Assembly: GCF_003858645.1 (NCBI RefSeq)
Contig: NZ_RQJP01000005.1
Location: 1-64,000 of the forward strand
DNA: 64,000 nt
Source of the DNA: Larkinella knui
Lineage (GTDB): Bacteria; Bacteroidota; Bacteroidia; Cytophagales; Spirosomataceae
Direction of reading: 5' to 3'
Shown here: piece by piece, positions 51,890 to 59,828 of the stretch
How positions within the stretch are numbered: position 1 is the first letter of the stretch
How the letters are laid out: every line of letters begins with the position of its first letter
The notes under the pieces: model-generated
What the model saw: the letters and a program-made list of their open reading frames with translations, nothing else
Databases searched by the model: none
What the model was told of the DNA's origin: nothing
Translations under genes and position numbers: made by a program

Positions 51890-54800
51890 TTTTTTCCAAA
51901 ATACTCCGCACTTCCGGGCGACACGACCCGCAGCCGGTTCCGGCACCGGTTTTCTGGCATAACTGCTGGAAATCGGTGCACCCCGCCTGAATGGCGCGCT
52001 CCAGATTGCCCTGACCAACGCTGTTGCAGGAACACACCAGTTTGCCCTCCATCGGGTCGACGGCTTTGCTGGCCCGCAGCAGTTGCAGGCGTTTTTCCGA
52101 CAGTTCGGTTCCCTTGGCAATCAGGTCGCGGAACTCCGCAAATTCGTTTTTATCCCCAATCAAAATGGCCCCCACAAGCTTGTCGCCCTGAACGATGCAT
52201 TTTTTATAATACCGTTTCGACTTGTCGATGAAAACAATTTCTTCGTAGCTGGCATCATTCGGGGGCGTTTCGGCCAGTCCGATGCTGCACAAATGCAACC
52301 CTTCCATTTTGAGAATACTGATCGAGACGCTGCCGCGATACGGTTTGGAAACATCCCCGGCGATGAAACCGGCGGCAATTTCGGCCTGCTGCTCGGCGGC
52401 CAGCGTAATACCCCACATCTGACCATTCCACTGCGCCAGTTCGCCCGCGGCAAAAATGTCCGGGTCCGACGTTTGCAGGTAATCATTCACCACCACGCCC
52501 CGGTTGCAGTCGAGTCCGGCTTCCCGCGCCAGTTCACTATTCGGCTCCGTACCGATGGCAATCACCACGACCTGACACGGTATTTTATGGCCCGATTTCA
52601 ACTGAATGCCTTCCACTTTGGTAGTTCCGGCAAACGTCTGGACTTCCTCGTTGAAAAACACATCAATGCCGCGTTCTTTCAATTCCAGATACAACAGCTC
52701 GCTCGCCAGCGGATCGATCTGGCGTTCCATAAACCGCCCCGCCCGCTGAATCACCGTCACCCGCACGTTGATCTGACGCAGCGAAGCCGCCAGTTCCAGC
52801 CCCAGTAAACCGCCCCCCACAATCACCGTGTGCGGTTCGGAACCATCTTTCGGTTGCGTCAGGAAAGGCAGCAGCGAATCGGCATCGAGCCGTGACCGCA
52901 TGTTGAAAATTCCCGGTAATGGCGGAACACCCCGGGGCATAAACGCCCGGCTTCCCGTGCCAAGCAGCAACTTGTCGTAGGTGTGTTCGGTGCCATTGCT
53001 GTCGATCAGAACTTTGGCTTTTCGGTCGATGTGGACGATGCTGACGCCCTTGTGAACGATGATGTTGGCTTCTTCGAACTGGTCCTCGCGCAACTTGACG
53101 AGTTGCTCCCACGACTGCGCCCCGCTGATGTAATCGGGCAGCAACACCCGGTTGTAAAACGGATAAATTTCTTTGGAGAAGACGTGAATTTCGTCTTCCG
53201 AATTCAAGGTTCGGTAGGCATTGATAAAACCCAACCCCGCCGAACCGGCTCCAATGATGACGATTTTCTCAACCGGTTTGCGGTAAGGGACAACCTCGAC
53301 TGCCGAAAACTTGAAATCCGGCTCCTTGGAACGGGGGTCGATCAGGGCGTTTGTCAGGTTGTTGGCGCGGTTCAGACTGCTCTTTCTTGGACCGTCGACC
53401 GGCATTTTTCCCCAGTGCATGGGCAGAAAGCACAAACCGGGCCGCACATCGTCGGTGAGCTGGGCCTTGACGCGCACCTCCCCCCGCCGACCCCGCACTT
53501 CGACCAACTGACCATCCTGAATGCCCCGCGCCTTCGCGTCGTCGGGATGGATTTGCAAAAACGGTTGCGGACTGTGCTGGTTGAGCTTGGCAACCCGACC
53601 GGTTTTGGTCATCGTGTGCCACTGATCGCGAAGGCGGCCCGTGGTCAGCACCAGCGGAAAGTCCTCGTCGGTGGGTTCAGACGCGTTTTCGTCGGGAACC
53701 GCATGAATCTGCGCGCGACCGTTGGCGGTATAAAACCGGTGATCGGTAAAGAGCCGTTTGGTGCCGGTTTCCGGTATACGGTTTTCAGTATACGGTTTTC
53801 CCTGCTCTTCGTTTTCCTTTCGTTCTTTCTCCGAAAACGGCCACTGAATCGTCCGGTATTTTTTCAGCAACTCATAACTCACGCCCGTTACATCGACGTT
53901 CGTACCCGCGGTTAACTGGACATATTCCTGATACACTTCTGCGCAATTCGCATAAGTAAACGATTCGCCAAAACCCATTTTCTGCGCAAACCGCCAGAGG
54001 ATTTCCGAATCCGGCAAGGCTTCGCCCGGCGCATCGATGACTTTGGGCAGGTACGCAATCCGGCGTTCGGCGTTGGTCATCGTGCCCTCTTTTTCGAGCC
54101 AGGCGGCCGCGGGCAGCACCACATCGGCAAAGCCAACGGTATCCGCGCGGTTCGAAACGTCCTGCACGACGACAAAACGAGCCTTTTTCAACGCCAGTTC
54201 AGCCGCATTGACATCCGGCATACTCACCAGTGGATTCGTGTTGATGATCCAGATGGCTTTTAATTTGTCATCCGCCAACGCTTCGAACATCTCCGTGGCC
54301 GTCAGACCGGGTTTGGGCGCAATGTTGACCGGACCTTTCCAAAACGCTTCCACCTCGGCGCGGTGGGCCGCATTCACCACGTCGCGGTGGGCGGGGAGGC
54401 TGTTGGCTAATCCGCCGGTTTCGCGGCCACCCATCGCGTTGGGTTGTCCCGTCAGCGAAAACGGTCCGTTACCCGGTTTGCCAATTCGTCCGGTAATCAA
54501 ATGTAAGTTGATGAGTGACAGGTTTTTATTGACGCCAATCACCGACTGGTTCAGACCCATCGTCCAGAGCGACAAAAAACCCTTCGAGCGACCAATCCAG
54601 TCGGCGGCTTGCCGAATATCATCGGGCGAAATGCCGCAAAGGTCAGCGGCTTCCTCAACGGTGCGCTCCATCACCTGATCGCGGTAGGCGGCAAAACCGT
54701 CGGCATGGTGGGTGATAAAGTCAATATCGATGTCGCCGTTCTCGATCAGCAACCGGCCGATGGCGTTGTTCAACACAATGTCGGTGCCGGGGCGAAGGGG

Positions 54801-55442
54801 CAAATGCAGGTCCGACGAGCGGGCGGTATCGGTTTTTCGAGGATCGACGCAAATGATTTTGACGTGTGGATTGGCGGTTTTATGCGCTTCGATCCGTCGC
54901 CAGAGAATGGGGTGACACCAGGCCGGATTGGCACCCTGTACCAGAAAAACATCAGCTTCTTCGATGTCGTCGTAGCAAACCGGTACGGAATCTTCCCCGA
55001 GCGAGAGTTTGTAACCCACCACCGCCGAACTCATGCACAGACGGGAGTTGGTATCGATGTTGTTGGAGCCAATAAAGCCTTTGATCAGCTTGTTGACCAG
55101 GTAATATTCTTCCGTCAGACACTGGCCTGACACATAAAACGCCACCGAATCCGGTCCGTACTTCTGAATGAGGGTCTTAAAAACCGCAGCCGTACGATCC
55201 AGCGCAGCATCCCAGCTCACCCGCTGCAACGGCATCGACCGGTGGAGCCGCATCTGCGGATACAGCAACCGATCCGATTGATCCATCACCGTATAATGCA
55301 GATTCATCCCTTTCGAACACAGCATGCCGCGGTTGGAGGGATGACTTTTATCCCCTTCCACCGTCAGCCGTCCATTTTGCTCCTGTTTGACTACGATTCC
55401 ACAGCCAACCCCACAGTAGCAACAGGTAGTTTGATGAGACAT
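51867..55442 (-). CDS. Assimilatory nitrate reductase fused to NirB-like flavoprotein module
   Basis: 1191 residues from the ATG at 55442. The N-terminal part (1-710) is a molybdopterin oxidoreductase. Its 4Fe4S ligands are Cys7, Cys10, Cys14 and Cys42, and the likely Mo ligand is Cys136 in SRLCMSSAV. The MoCo-binding C-lobe contains LVLTTGRLRDQWHTMT. From about 725 an FAD/NAD(P)-binding module follows (IVIIGAGSAGLGF and later VIVGGGLLGLELA). It ends in a BFD-like 2Fe2S domain (CSCN and CGSC). The fusion places an NAD(P)H electron-entry module on the same chain as the nitrate site. A repeat-derived stretch lies near residues 549-557. It acts in the cytoplasm; no export signal is seen. It is co-directional with the NarK gene 102 bases upstream. 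Confidence 0.9.
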   Translation of the reverse strand: MSHQTTCCYCGVGCGIVVKQEQNGRLTVEGDKSHPSNRGMLCSKGMNLHYTVMDQSDRLLYPQMRLHRSMPLQRVSWDAALDRTAAVFKTLIQKYGPDSVAFYVSGQCLTEEYYLVNKLIKGFIGSNNIDTNSRLCMSSAVVGYKLSLGEDSVPVCYDDIEEADVFLVQGANPAWCHPILWRRIEAHKTANPHVKIICVDPRKTDTARSSDLHLPLRPGTDIVLNNAIGRLLIENGDIDIDFITHHADGFAAYRDQVMERTVEEAADLCGISPDDIRQAADWIGRSKGFLSLWTMGLNQSVIGVNKNLSLINLHLITGRIGKPGNGPFSLTGQPNAMGGRETGGLANSLPAHRDVVNAAHRAEVEAFWKGPVNIAPKPGLTATEMFEALADDKLKAIWIINTNPLVSMPDVNAAELALKKARFVVVQDVSNRADTVGFADVVLPAAAWLEKEGTMTNAERRIAYLPKVIDAPGEALPDSEILWRFAQKMGFGESFTYANCAEVYQEYVQLTAGTNVDVTGVSYELLKKYRTIQWPFSEKERKENEEQGKPYTENRIPETGTKRLFTDHRFYTANGRAQIHAVPDENASEPTDEDFPLVLTTGRLRDQWHTMTKTGRVAKLNQHSPQPFLQIHPDDAKARGIQDGQLVEVRGRRGEVRVKAQLTDDVRPGLCFLPMHWGKMPVDGPRKSSLNRANNLTNALIDPRSKEPDFKFSAVEVVPYRKPVEKIVIIGAGSAGLGFINAYRTLNSEDEIHVFSKEIYPFYNRVLLPDYISGAQSWEQLVKLREDQFEEANIIVHKGVSIVHIDRKAKVLIDSNGTEHTYDKLLLGTGSRAFMPRGVPPLPGIFNMRSRLDADSLLPFLTQPKDGSEPHTVIVGGGLLGLELAASLRQINVRVTVIQRAGRFMERQIDPLASELLYLELKERGIDVFFNEEVQTFAGTTKVEGIQLKSGHKIPCQVVVIAIGTEPNSELAREAGLDCNRGVVVNDYLQTSDPDIFAAGELAQWNGQMWGITLAAEQQAEIAAGFIAGDVSKPYRGSVSISILKMEGLHLCSIGLAETPPNDASYEEIVFIDKSKRYYKKCIVQGDKLVGAILIGDKNEFAEFRDLIAKGTELSEKRLQLLRASKAVDPMEGKLVCSCNSVGQGNLERAIQAGCTDFQQLCQKTGAGTGCGSCRPEVRSILEKMSELVIE
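53773..53796. repeat. 24-bp repeat inside the nitrate reductase coding sequence
   Basis: The block ggtatacggttttcagtata plus cggt matches the reverse complement of 58759-58782 at 23 of 24 positions. Here it lies in frame and encodes PYTENRIP within a charged linker. It is a member of the same repeat family as the intergenic pair at 58654-58789. Confidence 0.7.
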
Positions 55443-55451
55443 GGTTTGAAT

Positions 55452-55530
55452 GATGAATGATGAATAATGAGTGATGAATGTGGGACGATGCATAGTAAAT
55501 AGAACTGCGTTAGCTAATTCATCATTCATC
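55452..55530. repeat. Inverted simple-sequence repeat upstream of nitrate reductase
   Basis: gatgaatgatgaat (55452-55465) pairs with attcatcattcatc (55517-55530). More GATGAA-type words lie between them. It fills most of the 102-base spacer between the NarK and nitrate reductase genes. It may form a leader hairpin. Confidence 0.55.
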
Positions 55531-55544
55531 GTCCATCATTCTTT

Positions 55545-56846
55545 TTAAGCCGTTTGAAGTTCGGTTTCGGCGGTTTTTACGACGGCGGTTTTGCCGAAAT
55601 TGACGAGGAAGAGCAACAGGCCGGTCGCGGCAACAATTCCACCGATGTAGAGGAAGGCCTGTCCGTAACTGATCGATTGCGATTTGAACAGGAAGCCCAT
55701 CAGCATACCGCCAAGGTTACCACCGGCACCGACGACTCCCGAAATGACGCCGACGGCTTTCGGATTGACAAACGGCACGATGGCGTAGGTGCTGCCATTG
55801 GCCATTTTCAGGAACAGCGCGAAGGTGATCATCGAAACAATCGCCATCGACAGGCTACCCGACTGCGCGAAAAGCGTAATGCCAATCCCTTCCATTAGCA
55901 GCAAACCGGCCAGTAACAGCCCTTTGCCACGCATACCGTATTGGTTCCCCACTTTGTCGGCGACAATTCCGCCGAGGGCGCGGGCAAAAATGTTCATGAA
56001 TCCAAACAGCATGGCCCAGAAACCGGCTTCGGTTTCTTTCATGTCGAAATTGTCGAAAAAGTAGAGCGATGCCACGCCGTCGAAGGTGATTTCCATCCCG
56101 AAGCAGCAGGCATACGCCAGCGCTAACGCCCAGACGCGGATGTCGGAGCAGGCTTTCCAGAAACTGATTTTCTCGCCTTTCACCGTCGACCGCTGGATCT
56201 CGTCGAAGTTGCCGTTCGGCGTATCTTTCGTGTAGCGGAAATACACAAATGCCATGATGAGCATCAGGACGCCCGGCACAACCATCGCCAGCCGCCAGGC
56301 TTCGGGCTTGGTGTAGCCAAACCCGATAATTGTCGCCATAATCAGCGGCATGGCCAGTTGTGTGATGCCCCCACCGAGGTTGCCCCAGCCGCCAGCGACG
56401 GCATTGGCCGTTCCTTTGATTTTGGGCGCAAACATCATCGACGTGTGAAACTGCGTGATGACAAACGACGCCCCAATGACGCCAATTGCCAGACGGAACA
56501 GCAAAAACGTGGTGTAATCGTGGGCCAGGCCGACGAACATAACCGGAAACGCACCCAGCACGAGCAAGGCCGTATAGGTTTTACGCGGTCCCCAGGTGTC
56601 GCATAGCTTGCCAACGATCAGCCGGGCAAAAATGGTGGCCGACACGGCGGCAATGATCGTATTCCCGACTTCGGGTTTGGTCAATCCCAGATCCGCCCGG
56701 ATGGCGGGCATCAGCGGGGCCAGGCCGAACCAGCCGAAAAAGCAGACAAAAAACGTCATCCAGGTGATGTGAAACGTCTTCATCTGAATGCCTGAAAAAC
56801 TGAAGATGGGAAGTGATTCCAGCGGTTTGTTTGCGTGTGCGTTCAT
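55545..56846 (-). CDS. narK: Nitrate/nitrite transporter (NarK family, MFS)
   Basis: A 433-residue 12-helix major facilitator protein of the nitrate-nitrite porter family. Two copies of the family's nitrate signature are visible, GWGNLGGGITQLAMP in helix 5 and GAGGNLGGMLMGFLF in helix 11. The conserved loop between helices 2 and 3 appears as GKLCDTWGPRKTY. It imports nitrate and may export nitrite across the inner membrane. It lies between the porin-like gene, 17 bases upstream, and the nitrate reductase, so uptake and reduction are encoded together. Confidence 0.94.
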   Translation of the reverse strand: MNAHANKPLESLPIFSFSGIQMKTFHITWMTFFVCFFGWFGLAPLMPAIRADLGLTKPEVGNTIIAAVSATIFARLIVGKLCDTWGPRKTYTALLVLGAFPVMFVGLAHDYTTFLLFRLAIGVIGASFVITQFHTSMMFAPKIKGTANAVAGGWGNLGGGITQLAMPLIMATIIGFGYTKPEAWRLAMVVPGVLMLIMAFVYFRYTKDTPNGNFDEIQRSTVKGEKISFWKACSDIRVWALALAYACCFGMEITFDGVASLYFFDNFDMKETEAGFWAMLFGFMNIFARALGGIVADKVGNQYGMRGKGLLLAGLLLMEGIGITLFAQSGSLSMAIVSMITFALFLKMANGSTYAIVPFVNPKAVGVISGVVGAGGNLGGMLMGFLFKSQSISYGQAFLYIGGIVAATGLLLFLVNFGKTAVVKTAETELQTA

Positions 56847-56863
56847 GATTTTTCGGTTTATGA

Positions 56864-58387
56864 TTAGAGGAAAGTAGGGCGGATGTTGATCATCAAATAC
56901 GCCCAGGTTCCCAGTTTATCTTTCTGATTCATCGTGGTTTGCTTGGTATACTCCAGCGAATTCGTTCCCTTCATAATCGCGTACCCGGCTTCGAGCATCG
57001 TGAATTTATTCAGGCTGTAAGTCGCGGTAAAATCATATTCCATCCCCAGCTTCGAGGGTAGCGTAGAACCGGTTGCCGCATCCGGCATTTTGTTGAACGT
57101 GGTAGCAGCCAGGGCAAAGTAATGCACGTCGAGGGCGGTGGTCAGGCGTTTCCCGGCGTATTTAAACTTCAGAAATGCATCTTTCAAGCCACCCGCTGGC
57201 GCACCGGTGCCGACGTAGAAGTAATCCATGTAGCCCCAATGCTTGTGCGGGGTGCCGTACAGCGGATCGAAACGACCGGTTTCTCCCGGTTTTGCCGTCG
57301 CGGCATTGGTGCCGGACAGGATTTCATACCCGGGACTGACACTCAGCAACCCTTTCTGGAACGTGACATTGGCACCGTAGTGATAGGCGTTCCGGATGCG
57401 CAGACCGTCGCGGTCTTTGCCGCTTTGCAGATACCCGAAAGCCTGCCACAGAATCTGACCGGTTTTTACGGCCGAAAGCGTAGCCTGACCCGTCAGCATC
57501 GCGCCATAGGTCAGACGGGAATGGACGCCCGGAACATCATAACGCCGGCCATATACGTAACCCGTTGCCGCACTGCCCAGCGAGTCGATGCGGTATTTCG
57601 AGAAATCGTCTTTAAAGAGTAAAGCCGAGAATTTGGTGCCGCCAAATTTCCGGGTGAGATACGCCATCTGGAACGCCTTGAACTGCTGATTCTGGCCGTT
57701 GGTGCTAACCGCATTGGCTACCACCGGTGCTCCGCCTTTGCCAGCGGTGGGCAAAAAACCGCCCGGAATCGCCAGCGAAACGTTTTTGTTGGAAAGGGCC
57801 GACGCTGGCGCATTGGCGGGAGTGTAATACGTGCCGGTGTTGCCGAAGGCATCGGAATTCTGATTAAAACCGACCCCCAGATCGAGCGCCCAGCCGTGGT
57901 GTTGCGCTTTCAGGATAGCCGCATCAAACCGGCGGGCCTGCTGGAGCCAGTCGAGATTGCCGAGCAGCCGAACGTCGTCGTATACCAGCTCCTGACGCCC
58001 AATTTTCAGGGATAACTTGTCGATGGGCCGGAATTTCAGCGTGCTGTCGGCGGCATTGATGAGCGTCAGATCGGCCCAGGCTTCGTGGACCATCAGGCGG
58101 TTTCCGTCGGCATTGCTGATGGTGGAAGCATCCTGGCCCCACACCCGCACATCCTGCACGGAAACGTTGAAAAGAACGCGGTCCCATTTATAACCGAATG
58201 TCAGTCGGGTGCGTTGCGAGGTAAAAGCGGCCGCCCGGCTATTTTTGGGCGTCAGGTTGCCGTAGCCGTCGCGCAGTTCCGTACGGGTACGAAGCTGGCC
58301 GGTCAGCGAAACCTGGGCGCGGAGTTGGGTATGGAAAATAATCAGCAGAGCGCACAGAAGCGCCAACCGCCTGAAGTAGAATTTCAT
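56864..58387 (-). CDS. Alginate-export-family outer-membrane protein
   Basis: 507 residues from the ATG at 58387. A signal peptide (KFYFRRLALLCALLIIFHTQLRA) is followed by many amphipathic beta strands. These begin VSLTGQLRTRTELRDGYG and include LSLKIGRQELVYDDVRLLG, a typical alginate_export/AlgE-like pattern. Despite the family name, members in Bacteroidota nitrate loci probably serve as outer-membrane channels for small anions. Its place 17 bases ahead of narK supports nitrate passage across the outer membrane; this is an inference. The end, AYLMINIRPTFL, has the aromatic C-terminal residue pattern of outer-membrane barrels. Confidence 0.87.
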   Translation of the reverse strand: MKFYFRRLALLCALLIIFHTQLRAQVSLTGQLRTRTELRDGYGNLTPKNSRAAAFTSQRTRLTFGYKWDRVLFNVSVQDVRVWGQDASTISNADGNRLMVHEAWADLTLINAADSTLKFRPIDKLSLKIGRQELVYDDVRLLGNLDWLQQARRFDAAILKAQHHGWALDLGVGFNQNSDAFGNTGTYYTPANAPASALSNKNVSLAIPGGFLPTAGKGGAPVVANAVSTNGQNQQFKAFQMAYLTRKFGGTKFSALLFKDDFSKYRIDSLGSAATGYVYGRRYDVPGVHSRLTYGAMLTGQATLSAVKTGQILWQAFGYLQSGKDRDGLRIRNAYHYGANVTFQKGLLSVSPGYEILSGTNAATAKPGETGRFDPLYGTPHKHWGYMDYFYVGTGAPAGGLKDAFLKFKYAGKRLTTALDVHYFALAATTFNKMPDAATGSTLPSKLGMEYDFTATYSLNKFTMLEAGYAIMKGTNSLEYTKQTTMNQKDKLGTWAYLMINIRPTFL

Positions 58388-58522
58388 GGCATACGTGGGT
58401 TGAAAGAAATGAAGCGGCCGGTGCAAAAAATAGTCAGGATACCCGGAATGGGTAACAGGAAGGCAACAATCTGAAAGGACAGGCCTTACGGGTAAATCGT
58501 CGAAATGAATCGGAATTCAGAC

Positions 58523-58565
58523 CCGGTAAGGCGAAGCGGAGTGATTTGCTTTACGTCGGTTTTTT
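58523..58565 (+). terminator. T-tailed hairpin on the plus strand
   Basis: ccggtaaggc (58523-58532) can pair with gctttacgtcgg (58548-58559), allowing one G-T pair and two bulged bases, followed by six T. No plus-strand gene precedes it. Confidence 0.4.
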
Positions 58566-58611
58566 CATTTTCTTTGAACCGTTTGTGTTTTACATAGACA
58601 AACCCAGTTTG

Positions 58612-58651
58612 GCCGATCCAAAGGTGCCCCCACACCGGATCGGCTTTTTTT
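58612..58651 (+). terminator. Strong rho-independent terminator, plus strand
   Basis: GCCGATCC (58612-58619) and GGATCGGC (58637-58644) are exact arms. An inner GGTG/CACC stem extends the helix, and seven T follow. It has no T-run on the other side, so it acts on plus-strand RNA. The transcript it ends is unknown. Confidence 0.65.
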
Positions 58652-58653
58652 AC

Positions 58654-58789
58654 GGTTTACGGTATTCGGTATTCAGTTTTCGGTGGGCCGCTGGAGCGGT
58701 GCGGTTCCCCGCCAGAACTGACGCCCTATGCTAACGCGTTTGCATGAGTGCGCCAGCCACCGTAAACTGAAAACCGTATACCGTAAACC
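58654..58789. repeat. Imperfect 33-bp inverted repeat flanking about 70 bases
   Basis: 58654-58686 pairs with 58757-58789 at 30 of 33 positions. The right arm contains the 24-bp block shared with the nitrate reductase coding sequence (53773-53796). The right arm ends directly at the cobA stop codon. Confidence 0.7.
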
Positions 58790-59548
58790 CTACACTTCCA
58801 CCGACAGGCTACGCAGGCATTCGGCCAGGTAGGTCGGATGCAGCGCCACCACTTCGCCGATGACCAGCACAGCCGGCGCCCCCACGCCCTGCTCTGCTAC
58901 GAGATGCGGCATTTTCCAGACCTGGCCGACGACGCACTGCTCGTTGATCCGGGTTCCGTTCTGAACCACCGCCATCGGCACGTGACCGCGGCCGGCCTGG
59001 CAGTAGAGTGCACAAATCTCCGCCAGTTTATTCATGCCCATCAGCACCACCACCGTGGCTTTTGACTGAACCGCCAGCCGCAGATCGTCGGACAGTTCGC
59101 CGTGGCGCGTCGTGCCGGTGATGACCCAGAAACTCTCACTGACCCCGCGGGATGTAACCGGTATTCCCTGCGACGCCGGAACCGCAATGCAACTGGAAAC
59201 GCCGGGAACGACCTCGCACGAAATACCGTACTGGCGGACGTGCTCGTATTCTTCGTATCCGCGTCCGAATACGTATGAATCGCCACCTTTCAGCCGAACG
59301 ACATGGCCGTGTTCCTGCGCCATCCGCACAATCAGCCCGTTGATTTCTTCCTGCGTAAACGACACTTTCCCCGCCCGTTTCCCCACGTAGGTTTTCAGGG
59401 CGTGTTTGGGCGCAAAATCCAGCAGGGAGTCATTCGCCAGATCGTCGTACAGCACAACGTCGGCTTTCTGAAGCGCCCTGATCCCTTTCAAGGTGATCAA
59501 TTCGCCGTCGCCGGGACCCGCCCCCACGAGTGTAAGCTTTGGCTTCAT
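58790..59548 (-). CDS. cobA: Uroporphyrinogen-III C-methyltransferase (SUMT)
   Basis: A 252-residue single-domain SUMT. Hallmarks are LTLVGAGPGDGELITLKG at the N-terminus, VVLYDDLAN, VRLKGGDSYVFGRG, EVVPGVSSCIAVPA and VVLMGMNKL. It methylates uroporphyrinogen III twice with SAM to make precorrin-2, the first step towards siroheme. No fused dehydrogenase/chelatase (CysG) domain is present, so those steps must be encoded elsewhere. Siroheme is needed by the divergently encoded NirB, which explains the pairing at this locus. Confidence 0.95.
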   Translation of the reverse strand: MKPKLTLVGAGPGDGELITLKGIRALQKADVVLYDDLANDSLLDFAPKHALKTYVGKRAGKVSFTQEEINGLIVRMAQEHGHVVRLKGGDSYVFGRGYEEYEHVRQYGISCEVVPGVSSCIAVPASQGIPVTSRGVSESFWVITGTTRHGELSDDLRLAVQSKATVVVLMGMNKLAEICALYCQAGRGHVPMAVVQNGTRINEQCVVGQVWKMPHLVAEQGVGAPAVLVIGEVVALHPTYLAECLRSLSVEV

Positions 59549-59623
59549 CGCTTTGGTGTTTAGTAGTCGTGAATAGTTAAAATGTACTATTGTTAGTATT
59601 TGATAACTATTGAATTATTGGTT

Positions 59624-59631
59624 CAAAATTA
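59624..59631 (-). promoter_or_regulatory. -7 box of the cobA-side promoter
   Basis: On the minus strand this reads TAATTTTG, matching TAnnTTTG. A TTG (plus-strand caa at 59651-59653) lies 19 bases upstream, the usual Bacteroidota spacing. It would give a leader of roughly 70 bases for cobA. Confidence 0.55.
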
Positions 59632-59637
59632 AAGACA

Positions 59638-59645
59638 TAATTTTG
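59638..59645 (+). promoter_or_regulatory. -7 box of the nirB-side promoter
   Basis: TAATTTTG on the plus strand, with TTG at 59618-59620 seventeen bases upstream. It overlaps the spacer of the opposite promoter, so the two polymerases would compete. The leader to nirB would be about 175 bases. Confidence 0.5.
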
Positions 59646-59805
59646 AAAAACAAGCAAAATCAATAAAAACAAGATTAAAATTTAAGCTTAACAGAATAAA
59701 AATATAGGAAATAGGGAAAAATCAGTTTAATTTTGAATCGTAGTGTTTCAGGAGTAATTGGGGAATTTTACTGAAATAATACAATAAATAAACGGGTTTG
59801 TTTTA

Positions 59806-59828
59806 TAACTATAGTTAATAATAACTAT
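59806..59828. promoter_or_regulatory. TAACTATAGTTA palindrome and extra half-site before nirB
   Basis: TAACTATAGTTA (59806-59817) is a perfect 12-base palindrome. Another TAACTAT follows at 59822-59828 and overlaps the nirB start codon. Related half-sites occur at 59573-59579 (ATAGTTA) and 59604-59610 (TAACTAT) near the cobA side. Together they look like sites for a shared regulator. Confidence 0.5.

Larger units (their letters stand above)
58388..58789. other. Intergenic region between cobA and the porin gene
   Basis: 402 bases without a convincing gene. It holds two T-tailed hairpins that read on the plus strand (58523-58565 and 58612-58651), although both flanking genes are on the minus strand. 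It also holds a 33-bp imperfect inverted repeat (58654-58686 with 58757-58789). A candidate porin promoter (tattttttgc on the minus strand) lies about 50 bases before its start. Confidence 0.65.

Noticed and set aside
58546-58734. 62-codon frame across the plus-strand terminator
   Set aside because: It runs through a strong hairpin and an inverted repeat and has no protein-like features.
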